A DNA stretch of 34,245 nt, from contig JAEUSY010000018.1 of the NCBI GenBank assembly GCA_016788295.1, positions 1-34,245 of the forward strand. Direction: 5' to 3'. The translations under genes were made by a program, and so were the position numbers. Source of the stretch: Flavobacteriales bacterium (GTDB lineage Bacteria; Bacteroidota; Bacteroidia; Flavobacteriales_F; PHOS-HE28). Of the stretch, positions 1 through 8,748 are shown in pieces. Under the pieces are notes generated by a model. It was not told the origin of the DNA. It did not search any database and saw nothing but the letters and a program-made list of their open reading frames with translations. Position 1 is the first letter of the stretch. Each line of letters opens with the position of its first letter.

Positions 1-1
1 C

Positions 2-169
2 GGCGTGGGCTGCGTGAAGAAGATCGTGAGCGACCTCGGCGTGTTCGATGTAACGCCTGAAGGCTTCAAACTGCTCGAGCGCGCTCCGGGTGTGAGCGTT
101 GATGAGATCAAGGCCAAGACCGAAGGACGATTGGTGGTGGAGGGCGAGGTGCCGGAGATGGTGGTGTGA
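2..169 (+). CDS. scoB: 3-oxoacid CoA-transferase subunit B, C-terminal end (partial)
   Basis: This is the last 55 codons of a gene that begins outside the window. The peptide reads VSDLGVFDVTPEGFKLLERA, then PGVSV and VEGEVPEM before a TGA stop. This is the characteristic tail of the beta (B) subunit of succinyl-CoA:3-ketoacid CoA-transferase (SCOT/AtoA family). Family knowledge: with the A subunit this cytosolic enzyme moves CoA between succinyl-CoA and acetoacetate in ketone-body and short-chain acid metabolism. The A subunit is probably just upstream, beyond the edge. The catalytic Glu of the B subunit is not in view. The stop overlaps a possible GTG start (166) of the next gene. Confidence 0.85.
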   Translation, partial: GVGCVKKIVSDLGVFDVTPEGFKLLERAPGVSVDEIKAKTEGRLVVEGEVPEMVV

Positions 170-192
170 GCAAGGGCCTCCAACTACAGCAA

Positions 193-1533
193 ATGACCAC
201 CCCTATGCTCCGGCAACTGGAACAGGTATGGAAGTGGCTGGCTGCCCCATCGCGCACATGGCTTCTGTTCCTGGCCGTATTCGTATTCTTCGCCAAAGCC
301 TCAATAGACTTCAATGACCGCATTGGGCTGGAGGATTGGAAGTCCGACCTGCGTGCTGATGCCGCTGGTTACTACATCTACCTCCCCGGCACGTTGCATC
401 TTGGGATGCGGGCGTCGAGCGTAAGCGACAGTCTTTTGTGGAAAGGGGGGAACGGATTCCACTTGGACCAGCAGAAGGACCGCATCATCACGAAATACAC
501 CTTCGGGACCGCGCTGTTGCAGCTGCCCTTTTACTTGGTAGCAGAGGTGTTGGAAGGGTATGGGGCAACGGATGGGTGGACCCGGACCCATCATCGTGCA
601 ATTGAAGTAGCTGGCGTGTTCTATTGGACCACTGGTCTGCTGCTGTTCCTGTTGGCCATGCGCAGGTGGCGGCCCAGCGTTACGGGCGTCGCCGTGGTGA
701 CGTTGGCTTGCGTAGCGATCGGGACGAACAGCTTCTATTATGCATTCCGGTCGGCAGGGTATTCCCACGCCTATTCGTTCTTTCTGGTTGCACTGGCCAT
801 TTGGTGCATTCATGCAGACCAAGGACGACCGATGAAGAAGATCCGGCTTCGGCTCTTCCAGGTGGCTTGTGCACTGATCATCGTGGTGCGTCCCATCGAT
901 GGATTGGCCGTGCTCGCCTTATACGCCCTACTATGGTTCGAACACCCCAGGTTGTTCAGGTCATGGAGGACATACACGGATCAAGCGTTGATCGGCCTGA
1001 TCGCCGCGATCCCTCAGCTGGTCTATTGGCATTTCGTCCACGGCTCTTGGTTGGTGTACTCCTATGGCGATGAATCCTTCATCAACCTCGCAACACCCTT
1101 GTTCGACCTCGTGCTGTTCTCGCCCATGAACGGATTGTTGCCTCATGCTCCTGCGTTCTTTCTTCTATTGCCCGCCCTTCTTTTCCTGTTCGCCCAACGC
1201 TGGCGCTTGGCGCTCATGCTCACGGTCCTGTTCGCGCTGCTTATTTACTCGTTCGCATCGTGGCATGCATGGCATTTCGGGTGTGGTTATGGGATGCGCC
1301 CTGCAGTGGAATACACGCCCTTCCTTGGGTTGGCATTGTGGCTCATGTTCGATGCGCTCCATCGCCGCTGGCCTGCGGTTTTCCATGGTCTTGCGCCACT
1401 GCTGGTGATCATCTGCTTCGTGAATTATCGGGCCATGCTCCAGTACGGAGGCTGTTATGTTACGGAGCAATGGGATTGGATCCCATATGGTCGCAACCTT
1501 CTGGAGGCGTTCTTTGGAAGGGTCCAATTCTGA
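193..1533 (+). CDS. Polytopic GT-C-like membrane protein, Bacteroidota family (paralogue A)
   Basis: A protein of about 446 residues with many hydrophobic helices and short polar loops. It carries blocks typical of an uncharacterised Bacteroidota family that resembles GT-C glycosyltransferases: an acidic first outer loop, GYYIYLPG, KYTFGTALLQLPFYL, a GYSHAYSF block, YWHFVHGSW, FSPMNGLLPHAP, and SWHAWHFGCGYGMRP near the C-terminus. The same blocks occur in the gene at 4324-5613, so the two are paralogues. I chose the ATG at 193. A GTG at 166 overlapping the scoB stop is the alternative and would suggest translational coupling. A role in transferring sugar from a lipid-linked donor is inferred from fold and from the GT39-like and GT2 neighbours. 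Substrate unknown. Confidence 0.75.
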   Translation: MTTPMLRQLEQVWKWLAAPSRTWLLFLAVFVFFAKASIDFNDRIGLEDWKSDLRADAAGYYIYLPGTLHLGMRASSVSDSLLWKGGNGFHLDQQKDRIITKYTFGTALLQLPFYLVAEVLEGYGATDGWTRTHHRAIEVAGVFYWTTGLLLFLLAMRRWRPSVTGVAVVTLACVAIGTNSFYYAFRSAGYSHAYSFFLVALAIWCIHADQGRPMKKIRLRLFQVACALIIVVRPIDGLAVLALYALLWFEHPRLFRSWRTYTDQALIGLIAAIPQLVYWHFVHGSWLVYSYGDESFINLATPLFDLVLFSPMNGLLPHAPAFFLLLPALLFLFAQRWRLALMLTVLFALLIYSFASWHAWHFGCGYGMRPAVEYTPFLGLALWLMFDALHRRWPAVFHGLAPLLVIICFVNYRAMLQYGGCYVTEQWDWIPYGRNLLEAFFGRVQF

Positions 1534-1637
1534 CCCCTTCGTGGTGCTGTCGACCATGATGGGCGAATACCTAAGGACATTGGTCGTGTAATCAGCTTCC
1601 GTTTCGAGGCAGGCAAACGCGTCCTGATCGGGGTTCG

Positions 1638-1645
1638 TATTTTAG
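1638..1645 (+). promoter_or_regulatory. Possible -7 promoter box (TATTTTAG)
   Basis: TATTTTAG differs at one position from the Bacteroidota -7 consensus TAnnTTTG. It lies 12 bases before the ATG of the GT39-like gene, in a 124-base intergenic stretch otherwise without recognisable signals. No TTG -33 element is seen at the expected spacing, so this is weak. Confidence 0.3.
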
Positions 1646-1657
1646 ATCGGTCGGAGC

Positions 1658-3547
1658 ATGAAGCATCTGCGGGAGTTCATCACGGAGCATCGCGTGGGAC
1701 CACGAGATCTGCCCTTGCTTCTTGTTTGGTGCGCGGTTTGGGCCTATGTGATGGCTCGTGCCGTACATGTCTCATTCAGTTGGGATGAGGCGTACACCTA
1801 TTTGCACCATGTGAGGCCCGGTGTTCTATGGCCCGATCGCTTTGATGCGATGGGGGCCAATCACCACCTGCTTAACGTGTGGCTCATGTGGTTGGCCAAC
1901 GGACTACTGGGAAATGCCGAGTGGATGCTACGAGCGCCCAATGTATTTGCCGGGGCCCTCTATCTGACTGTGGCATTCCTGTTGGTCAGAAATGTGCGCC
2001 CATGGCCGGTGTCGCTTTGTTTGTTCCTATTGCTCACTGTGCACCCGTACATGCTGGATATGTTCTCCTTGGCCCGTGGTTATGGCTTGGGCATGGCCTT
2101 TATGTTACTGTCCTTGGTAATGCTCAGGAAGTATGCGAGCTCGTTCAGAACAAGTACTGGAGCATGGGCGGTATTTGCTGCGGGATCAGCGTCATTATCG
2201 AACCTCACCTTCTTGAATTTTCTGTTGGCGGTCTTGGCGACGCTTTTCGTCGTGCTCATGATAAAAGGCGATACCCTCCGCAGTAAATGGATGAGGCTGG
2301 TTCTCTTTATTGCTACAGCTGCTCCGTTCCTGATGATCAATGCCGTTCTTACATGGCACCTGAAAGCCGGCGGTTCGCTCTACTTCGGGAGTAGTGATAT
2401 TGAAGGGGTGATCTGGTCGGTTGCCATCAAGATGTTCTACCACCTGCCCGATTATGAGGATCCGGTCAGTACGTTCAAGTGGGTGCTGGCCATCTCGTTG
2501 TTGATCCCGTTCATTTCCTTGGTCATTGTCGTGGTTCGCAGGCAGCGGGAGGTCGCATGGCCGTTGTTGCCGGGGTTGCTTGTGTTGGTCTTCTGGACTG
2601 CGGGATTAGGATTTGAACATCTTGTGTTCGGCACTCCTTTGCCACATGCTCGAACTGGTGTGCCGATCATACCACTTGCATCATTCCTGCTCGTTACAAC
2701 CCTGATGAGCCCTGCCATGGGCCGCTTTGCTGGAAGGGCAGCGGCGTGCATTCTGGTGATACCGCTTTGCCAACTACAGGTGAGGGCATATAACCTGGCA
2801 TATACCATCGAGTGGCGGGTTTCAGGACAAGTGCGCGAAATGTTCGAGACCATACAGAAGGATATGGCGACCGTTCTGCCGCACCGGCCAGTTCGAACGG
2901 TTCTCAGTGGATTCGAATCATATATGCCTCTTCGTTATTATGCCGAGCGTGATGGCGCTGACCGGCTCGTGATCCATCAAATGAGGAATGGCGAACCGTT
3001 CCTTCGCTGGGACTACTATATCGTGGAGTTCGATGCCCTGGACAAGATCGATACGGTGAATTGGGATCTGCGCTTTGATGGCACAGCCACGAATACGCGC
3101 TTGTTCCAAGACGCACGGAATGTCGGTATACATAAGCGACTGGCCCATACGCAGTACGGATCACTTGGTAATGAGGAGTGGACCGGACACAGAATGTTGA
3201 AAGGAGACCAGCGATACGGAGGCACCATCCGTTATGTGTTCAATGAGGAAACCGCTCGGGACCCTTGGTTGGTCGTGGATATGGAGGTGAGGGCGGATGG
3301 CAAGGATGATTGGATCTCCTTTGATCTTGGCATTCGGCGCAATGGCGTTAACCTTGAGTCGCGAACCACTTACACCCAAGAAGGCGCTCGTGGACCCGAA
3401 TGGGAGCGACTCGCATTGGCATTCGGCCCAAGCTTGGAGGTGCTGGCCGGCGATACGTTGGAAATGACCATATGGGCCGCAACGGGGCAACGAGAGCAAT
3501 GGGTGGCCCGACCGGAATTGCGAGTGTACTTGCCGGATGCGAAGTGA
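1658..3547 (+). CDS. GT39-like membrane glycosyltransferase with soluble C-terminal domain
   Basis: A 629-residue GT-C-fold protein. The first periplasmic loop holds the acidic pair typical of GT39/ArnT/PMT enzymes (SFSWDEAYTY, D43 and E44), followed by GANHHLLN (about 67-73) and LRAPNVFAGAL (about 91-101), the usual downstream blocks. About ten hydrophobic helices follow up to about residue 380. The last 200 residues or so are soluble and look beta-rich. Family knowledge: such enzymes move a sugar from a polyprenyl-phosphate carrier to protein, lipid A or another glycan outside the inner membrane. The GT2 gene 66 bases downstream would supply that donor. Start is the ATG after CGGAGC. Codons end in A or T more often than in the neighbouring GT2 gene. 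Acceptor and sugar are not deducible. Confidence 0.8.
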   Translation: MKHLREFITEHRVGPRDLPLLLVWCAVWAYVMARAVHVSFSWDEAYTYLHHVRPGVLWPDRFDAMGANHHLLNVWLMWLANGLLGNAEWMLRAPNVFAGALYLTVAFLLVRNVRPWPVSLCLFLLLTVHPYMLDMFSLARGYGLGMAFMLLSLVMLRKYASSFRTSTGAWAVFAAGSASLSNLTFLNFLLAVLATLFVVLMIKGDTLRSKWMRLVLFIATAAPFLMINAVLTWHLKAGGSLYFGSSDIEGVIWSVAIKMFYHLPDYEDPVSTFKWVLAISLLIPFISLVIVVVRRQREVAWPLLPGLLVLVFWTAGLGFEHLVFGTPLPHARTGVPIIPLASFLLVTTLMSPAMGRFAGRAAACILVIPLCQLQVRAYNLAYTIEWRVSGQVREMFETIQKDMATVLPHRPVRTVLSGFESYMPLRYYAERDGADRLVIHQMRNGEPFLRWDYYIVEFDALDKIDTVNWDLRFDGTATNTRLFQDARNVGIHKRLAHTQYGSLGNEEWTGHRMLKGDQRYGGTIRYVFNEETARDPWLVVDMEVRADGKDDWISFDLGIRRNGVNLESRTTYTQEGARGPEWERLALAFGPSLEVLAGDTLEMTIWAATGQREQWVARPELRVYLPDAK

Positions 3548-3613
3548 TGGATGCGAGCCGGGACCGGCGGACGACCACATAAGCGCGATATTCGCGGTCG
3601 CAGCGACTTCCGC

Positions 3614-4327
3614 ATGGTAAAGACCCTCTCCATCATCATACCCGCCTACAACGAGGAGCGGACCATCCATTTCATCCTCGACAAGGTGCGCGATGTGGTG
3701 TTGCACCATGGCATCACCAAGGAGGTGATCATCGTGAACGATGGATCGAAGGATGGCACTGTGGAGGCGGTGAAGCGCTACATGGAGAACAACCCCGCCC
3801 TGGGCATCAAGTTCTTCGAACAGCCCCACAACATGGGCAAGGGTGCGGCCATCCATCGCGGCATCAAGGAGGCCACGGGCGATTACCTGATCGTGCAGGA
3901 CGCCGATCTGGAGTATGACCCGCGCGAGTACAACGATCTGCTGCGCCCCGTGGTGGAGGGCTTTGCCGATGTGGTGTTCGGCTCGCGGTTCATGGGCCAC
4001 CACCCGCACCGCATCCTCTTCTTCTGGCACAGCATCGGCAACAAGTTCCTCACCTTCCTGTCCAACGCGTTCAACAACTTGAACTTGACGGATATGGAGA
4101 CCTGCTACAAGCTGATCCGCAGCGACATCGCCAAAGGCCTCGAACTGCAGGAGCGCCGTTTCGGTTTTGAGCCCGAGGTCACCGCCAAGCTCGCCCGGGT
4201 AAAGGGTGTGCGCATTTACGAGGTGGGCATCAGCTACTACGGACGCACGTATGCCGAGGGCAAGAAGATCGGTTGGAAGGATGGCTTCCGCGCCATCTGG
4301 TGCATCGTGAAATACGGCCTCGGTTAG
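3614..4327 (+). CDS. GT2 polyprenyl-phosphate glycosyltransferase (DPM1/Dpm-like)
   Basis: A 237-residue soluble family 2 glycosyltransferase with all expected motifs: [10 protein letters not shown] (6-15), VNDGSKDGT (41-49), the metal/nucleotide-binding DAD in [10 protein letters not shown] (D96, D98), FGSRF (122-126), LTDMETCYK (158-166) and [10 protein letters not shown] (183-192). The C-terminal block [17 protein letters not shown] is typical of dolichyl- or undecaprenyl-phosphate mannose/glucose synthases lacking membrane helices. It should transfer a sugar from a nucleotide sugar to polyprenyl phosphate at the inner face of the membrane. I use the ATG at 3614 because the motif-bearing domain starts there; the upstream codons read as untranslated sequence. 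Its TAG stop overlaps the opposing gene's stop. Codon use is strongly G/C-ending, unlike the gene before it. Confidence 0.9.
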   Translation: MVKTLSIIIPAYNEERTIHFILDKVRDVVLHHGITKEVIIVNDGSKDGTVEAVKRYMENNPALGIKFFEQPHNMGKGAAIHRGIKEATGDYLIVQDADLEYDPREYNDLLRPVVEGFADVVFGSRFMGHHPHRILFFWHSIGNKFLTFLSNAFNNLNLTDMETCYKLIRSDIAKGLELQERRFGFEPEVTAKLARVKGVRIYEVGISYYGRTYAEGKKIGWKDGFRAIWCIVKYGLG

Positions 4328-5613
4328 CCGAGCAGGGCGCGCAGGTAGTTCTCCGCCAGCTTCGCCCAGGTCCAATCCGGACCCTCCCATGGCCATTGGT
4401 AGATGCGGCTCATCCGCATGTTCACAAAGACCAATAACGCCAGTCCCACCCACGCCACTTCCTGCACCCAGCGCGAGCGTCGGAACAAGTGGTTCACACC
4501 CCAGGCAAGTGGCAGGGAGAGCAACGCGTAGTATTCAATGAAACCGCGGTGCCCGAACGACCCGCCCAACCACCAGCACCACCAGCTGGCGTAGGTGTAC
4601 CAAACGAGCGCCCAGATGATGAGGACGAGGCGTGCACCGGTCGTCCGCTTCCAGGCATGCCACAGCAGCACCGCCATTGCCAGTAGCATCAATGGCGTGT
4701 ATACGAACCAGCCGTTCTGGTGGCTGGCCAGCACATCCGCCAGGTGCGGGTGCAGCCAGTCGAAGCCCTCGCCCTTCTTGCCGTAGGTGAACACGAACCA
4801 TTGGCCGGTGACGTGCTTCCAGTACATCACCTGTGGGATCCAAGGCACCGTGGCAAGAAGCACCCCTAACGCAGTGGCCAGCGGGAACTGCTTCACCCAG
4901 CCGACCCGCTGAAGCAGGGCATTGCGCACGTTAGACCCATAGAGCAAGGGGAACAACAAGGCGATGGCGTTCAATTGGCGAACGAGCACGAGCAGGCCTG
5001 CACAGGCCAACAGGCCGATCAACCAGCCACCATGCGGTGCCTCCTGCATGCGAACGGTGAGGTACATCAGGGCAGCGATAAGGAAGAAGGCATACACGTG
5101 GGACATGCCGGTGTCGTACACCGCATAGAAATGAAGGTTGGTGGCGCCTGCGACCAAGAGCGCGGCGATGATCGCGGAGACCAACGGCACGGACCGGCGT
5201 AGTGCGTGCATGAGCAGCACACACCCGAGGGCCAGGTAGAACGCGGCAGCAACGAACTGCGCGAACACGAAGGGCATCGAGTAGCCATCCACCGCTGCGC
5301 CAGTAAGGGATGCCACCAAGCATGCGGCACCGAAAAATGGAGCCTGCAACCAGGCCACGCCTGAACTGAAGATGCTGAGCGTGCGGCCGTGCTCCAATTG
5401 CGTGGCGTAGGGCAGCTCCAGCCATTCGTGGGTGCCGATCAGTGCGGGCAGATACTGGTAGTAGCCCCATTGATCGCTCTTGTGGACGAGCACCTCGTCG
5501 AGCCGATGCGCGTTGCCCCACCACGCCAACAGGAAGGTGATCAGGAAGAGGCCCGTGCCCAGCGACACGCCGATCTTGCCGGAGGGAAGTGCGTGTGTTG
5601 CGTGGTGCTCCAT
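4324..5613 (-). CDS. Polytopic GT-C-like membrane protein, Bacteroidota family (paralogue B)
   Basis: A 429-residue multi-pass membrane protein on the opposite strand to its cluster. It shows the same blocks in the same order as the gene at 193: [13 protein letters not shown] near residue 45, a GMSHVYAFF block, [35 protein letters not shown] and [20 protein letters not shown] near the end. This matches a widespread uncharacterised Bacteroidota family with GT-C character. Start ATG at 5613 is followed by a short cytoplasmic segment and a first helix. It converges on the GT2 gene (shared bases 4324-4327) and is divergent from the GT-C-like gene at 5670, with only 56 bases between starts. Function inferred as glycosyl transfer or glycan export. 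Confidence 0.75.
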   Translation of the reverse strand: MEHHATHALPSGKIGVSLGTGLFLITFLLAWWGNAHRLDEVLVHKSDQWGYYQYLPALIGTHEWLELPYATQLEHGRTLSIFSSGVAWLQAPFFGAACLVASLTGAAVDGYSMPFVFAQFVAAAFYLALGCVLLMHALRRSVPLVSAIIAALLVAGATNLHFYAVYDTGMSHVYAFFLIAALMYLTVRMQEAPHGGWLIGLLACAGLLVLVRQLNAIALLFPLLYGSNVRNALLQRVGWVKQFPLATALGVLLATVPWIPQVMYWKHVTGQWFVFTYGKKGEGFDWLHPHLADVLASHQNGWFVYTPLMLLAMAVLLWHAWKRTTGARLVLIIWALVWYTYASWWCWWLGGSFGHRGFIEYYALLSLPLAWGVNHLFRRSRWVQEVAWVGLALLVFVNMRMSRIYQWPWEGPDWTWAKLAENYLRALLG

Positions 5614-5656
5614 GGCGTGCGTAACGCGAAGGCCTGATCGGTAGTGCGAAGAACGT

Positions 5657-5664
5657 CATCTTTG
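5657..5664 (+). promoter_or_regulatory. Probable -7 promoter box (CATCTTTG)
   Basis: CATCTTTG matches the Bacteroidota TAnnTTTG element except at the first base. The final G lies only five bases before the ATG at 5670. If the transcript starts at the usual distance after the box, it would begin at or next to the start codon. Confidence 0.45.
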
Positions 5665-5669
5665 CCCGA

Positions 5670-7541
5670 ATGAACGACCGTTCCCTTGACCGCCTGTTAC
5701 CTCTCTGGTGGCTCTTCTGGGCCGGGGCGGCGGTGGTCGTGCGGCTGCTTTCCACCGGTATGCTCGAGGCGGGTGATGGTGTGCAGCATTTCCAGATCGC
5801 ACGCGCTGCATGGCAGCATCCGGTCCTGCTCCTTGATCATTGGGGCAAGCCATTGTTCACGCTCTTGTCCATGCCCTTCGCACAACTGGGCGCATGGGGC
5901 ATGACCCTGTTCAACGCGTTGTGCTTCCTGGTGACCTGCTGGTTGGCGGACGGATTGTTACGTCGCCCGGGCAACATGGCCCGTATCCTGTTCCCGCCAG
6001 CGTTGATCATGGTGCCGGCCTATGGGTCCATGGTGCTGGCCGGCATGACCGAAGTGCTCTTCGGTCTGCTCACCATCATGGTGCTGCGTGCGCTGTTCGA
6101 AGGTCGGTATGTGTTGGCAGCGATCGTCATCTCGTTCATGCCATACGCACGCCCCGAGGCCATTGCCGTGGCCCCGTTCTTCATCGGCTGGCTGCTGTGG
6201 GAGCGGCAGTGGCGCGCTTTGCCGTGGCTGATGTTGGGCAGTGTGGTCTATGCCGCGATCGGCGGAGTTGTTCTTGGTGATCTGCTCTGGTATATCCATC
6301 GCGACCCGTACTACGATGCTTCGGACACCTATGGCAAGGGTGGTCCGTTGCATTTCATCTGGTACATCAAGGTGGTGCTTGGTGGCCCCGTGCTCATGCT
6401 GCTGGTCCTGGCCATGGTGCTGTTCGGCGTGCGATGGTTCCGCGACCAGGATGAGCGGCAGGACATGAACAAGTTGCTGTTCCTCACGCTTGGTCCGGCC
6501 GTGGCCATTCTGGTCGTACACTCTTTCCTGTGGTGGCAGGGCCTGAAGGGCTCCCTGGGCTTGCTCCGTGTATTGGCCACGGGTGTGCCGCTCACCATGG
6601 TGTTCGTGCTCACGATCCTGGTCAGGACCATTTCGCCGTGGTTCACCACACGACCCGGGCAATGGGCCGCAGGCCTTGCGAGCGGGGTGGTGTTCATCCG
6701 TTTTGCCTTTGTGGGGTTTGACATGCAACATCACATCCCGGTAAAGGCCGATGACTACCAGTCTTTTCTCAATACCGTCGGTGAACGTATCGTGGAGGTG
6801 AAGCCAGCGCACCAGCGCGTGGTGTTCTATCATCCTTACCTGGCCTTCCGCGCGGAATTGGACCCCTTCGACAGCACGACCGCCTTCCATTGCAGGGGGC
6901 TGAACATGACCCCGCAGGACCCTGGGCTCAGTGCGGGTGATCTGCTGGTGTGGGATTCGCACTTCGGCCCCAATGAAGGCCGCACGCCTTTACGCGGTCT
7001 TTTGGACCACCCAGGACTGCGACTGGTGGAGGCCTTTACGCCGCGTGAGACCATGAAGGTGTTGGGCGGCTATCTGTTCGAGGTGTTGCTCTTCGTACGC
7101 GATCGACAACGCCGCGAGGCCCCAACGAGCTGGTTCGTGCAGCCCAATGGACCACTGGTCCCCCTTGGCCAACGGTTGGACACTGTGCCCTGTACAAATG
7201 CCGGTGCATGGTGCTTCAATGCGGGCGAGTTCCCCATGGAGCTGAGCGCGTTCCCCCTGAACGCACCCGGTGTGGTAATGACCGAACTGACCATTAGCGG
7301 GAGCTTCCGTTGGGACGGCGAGCCCGGGGATGGCTTGAACCTCGTGTTCTCCGAGGAGGAGGACGGGATCAAGCTCAGCTATTGGCCAGAGAAGCTGGTG
7401 GAAGGGGATTTTGCCTTCACGTTCCATGCGCCCGCAAGGAGCAACAAGGCCACCAACAAGTTGTATTTCTGGAACTCCACTGGAAAGCCGTTCCGCGTGG
7501 AAGGGCTGAAGGTCGAGGCAACGCGCTATCTGGTGCCTTGA
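5670..7541 (+). CDS. Large GT-C-like membrane protein with C-terminal beta domain
   Basis: A 623-residue polytopic protein. The N-terminal helix is followed by an outer loop with GDGVQHFQIARAAWQHP and LDHWGKPLFTLL, resembling the substrate loop of GT-C mannosyltransferase-like proteins in Flavobacteriales. Around nine to ten hydrophobic helices fill residues 10 to about 350. A soluble region follows and ends in a beta-rich segment of about 130 residues (NKLYFWNSTGKPF, then EATRYLVP at the terminus). The GT39-like protein at 1658 ends in a similar pattern. The stop lies one base from the stop of the opposing exonuclease gene. It has no obvious catalytic assignment; membrane glycosyl transfer is inferred from topology and neighbours. 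Confidence 0.7.
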   Translation: MNDRSLDRLLPLWWLFWAGAAVVVRLLSTGMLEAGDGVQHFQIARAAWQHPVLLLDHWGKPLFTLLSMPFAQLGAWGMTLFNALCFLVTCWLADGLLRRPGNMARILFPPALIMVPAYGSMVLAGMTEVLFGLLTIMVLRALFEGRYVLAAIVISFMPYARPEAIAVAPFFIGWLLWERQWRALPWLMLGSVVYAAIGGVVLGDLLWYIHRDPYYDASDTYGKGGPLHFIWYIKVVLGGPVLMLLVLAMVLFGVRWFRDQDERQDMNKLLFLTLGPAVAILVVHSFLWWQGLKGSLGLLRVLATGVPLTMVFVLTILVRTISPWFTTRPGQWAAGLASGVVFIRFAFVGFDMQHHIPVKADDYQSFLNTVGERIVEVKPAHQRVVFYHPYLAFRAELDPFDSTTAFHCRGLNMTPQDPGLSAGDLLVWDSHFGPNEGRTPLRGLLDHPGLRLVEAFTPRETMKVLGGYLFEVLLFVRDRQRREAPTSWFVQPNGPLVPLGQRLDTVPCTNAGAWCFNAGEFPMELSAFPLNAPGVVMTELTISGSFRWDGEPGDGLNLVFSEEEDGIKLSYWPEKLVEGDFAFTFHAPARSNKATNKLYFWNSTGKPFRVEGLKVEATRYLVP

Positions 7542-7542
7542 T

Positions 7543-8271
7543 CTACACCAGCGCGATCCGCTCCTCTTTCACCAAGGGCTTTCCCGTAAGTCGCAGAAAG
7601 AGCTGCGCAGTGGCCACCACATCTTTTTTGCAGTAGGTGGCTATGCGTTCCAGGTCGCGGTCCTCGTAATAGACCCGTGAAACGTCTGCCCCGGAGATGT
7701 CGTCCTTGGGCGTGGGAATGCCAAGGATGTGCGTAAGCAGGGCCAGCGATGTATACGCCTTGCGATCGCCGAAGCTCCACAGGTTCATGGTGTCCAGGTG
7801 GCCCACTTCCCAAGGCTTCAATCCTGCAATGTCGAGCAATTTGGGCAGGTGGATGCCATTCACCACGCAGCGTCTTGCGATCCACGGGAAGTCGAACTCC
7901 TTGCCGTTGTGGCCGCAAAGCCAATGGTCCTCGGTGTTGTAATGGCGGTCCAGCAGGTCAACGAAGCGCTCCAGCACATCGCGTTCATGATCGCCATGGA
8001 AACTGGTCACGCGCAACGACCAGTCAGCATCCTGTTTGTGGAGGCTGCCCACGCCAATGCAGATGATCTTGCCGAACTCGGCCAGTATGCCACCGCGCTC
8101 GCCGTACAGTTGCTCGGCGCTCTTGGCCTGGCGCTCCTGTTCATACCGCGTCTTTTCGCTGAACAACTTGACCGTGCGCTCATCCAGCTCGTTCCACTGG
8201 GCGTGCTGCGGAGCGGTCTCTATGTCGAGGAAAAGGACCTTGCTCAGGTCGCGTACATGATCGGGACGCAT
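7543..8271 (-). CDS. PolB-like 3'-5' exonuclease (DEDDy)
   Basis: A 242-residue protein with the three motifs of DEDDy exonucleases: FLDIET (Exo I, D16 and E18), GHNGKEFDFPWIARR (Exo II, D127) and YCKKDVVAT (Exo III, Y213 and D217, the YxxxD signature). The spacing and the flanking text match the stand-alone family related to the exonuclease domain of family B DNA polymerases (DNA_pol_B_exo2 type). It should hydrolyse DNA 3' ends in the cytoplasm, in repair or processing. No polymerase domain is attached and the length is normal for the stand-alone family. It lies 70 bases after the conserved unknown gene on the same strand and may be co-transcribed with it. Confidence 0.9.
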   Translation of the reverse strand: MRPDHVRDLSKVLFLDIETAPQHAQWNELDERTVKLFSEKTRYEQERQAKSAEQLYGERGGILAEFGKIICIGVGSLHKQDADWSLRVTSFHGDHERDVLERFVDLLDRHYNTEDHWLCGHNGKEFDFPWIARRCVVNGIHLPKLLDIAGLKPWEVGHLDTMNLWSFGDRKAYTSLALLTHILGIPTPKDDISGADVSRVYYEDRDLERIATYCKKDVVATAQLFLRLTGKPLVKEERIALV

Positions 8272-8341
8272 GGGGTTCTGCTTTGCTGCCTGAAGGTATG
8301 TGCTACGGCGAACAAACTGGACCTCTTGGCCCCATGACCCG

Positions 8342-8746
8342 CTACTGGATCAGCACACCGCGCTTTTCCAGCAGGGGCACCGTGGTGAAGTTGCCTTCTT
8401 CAATGCTGCCCGCAAGGAAGATGTACTTCTTGTCGAACATCTCGCGGCCCAGATAATAGCTCAGCCAGTACTGGTTGCTTAACCCGAACACGTCCTCCAC
8501 AATGCGCTCGATCTTGGCCCAACTGCGCGGCTCCAGCCTGTCCAGGAAGTGGCGCATTTCGCTCGTCTTGCGGGCTTCTCCTTCCAGCTCGCCGTAACCA
8601 CGCGAGCTTACCAGCACGTTCTCCAGGGCCTCCTCTCGCTGGTTGATCACGTACACGTACCAGGCCTCTTCGCCTTCCTCATCGGTCTCGCGCACAACGG
8701 CCATGGCAATGCCTTCGACTTTCGGCTCATGAATGTCCTTGCGCAT
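8342..8746 (-). CDS. Conserved Bacteroidota protein of unknown function
   Basis: A 134-residue acidic soluble protein without signal peptide. It reads as one compact domain: KDIHEPKVEGIAMAVV at the start, a VYVINQREEALENVLV strand pair, TSEMRHFLDRLEP, WAKIERI, and MFDKKYIFLAGSI near the end, finishing EKRGVLIQ. I recognise this pattern from many Bacteroidota genomes, where it has no established role. The first ATG that keeps this domain intact is at 8746, two bases after the serine hydrolase stop (8749), so translation is probably coupled. The open frame continues upstream, but that part reads as a shadow of the hydrolase gene. No catalytic motif is visible. Confidence 0.8.
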   Translation of the reverse strand: MRKDIHEPKVEGIAMAVVRETDEEGEEAWYVYVINQREEALENVLVSSRGYGELEGEARKTSEMRHFLDRLEPRSWAKIERIVEDVFGLSNQYWLSYYLGREMFDKKYIFLAGSIEEGNFTTVPLLEKRGVLIQ

Positions 8747-8748
8747 GT

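Noticed and set aside
3161..4453. A 430-codon open frame on the minus strand opposite the GT2 gene
   Set aside because: It spans two genes and intergenic sequence, and has no recognisable domain. The GT2 frame has all family motifs.
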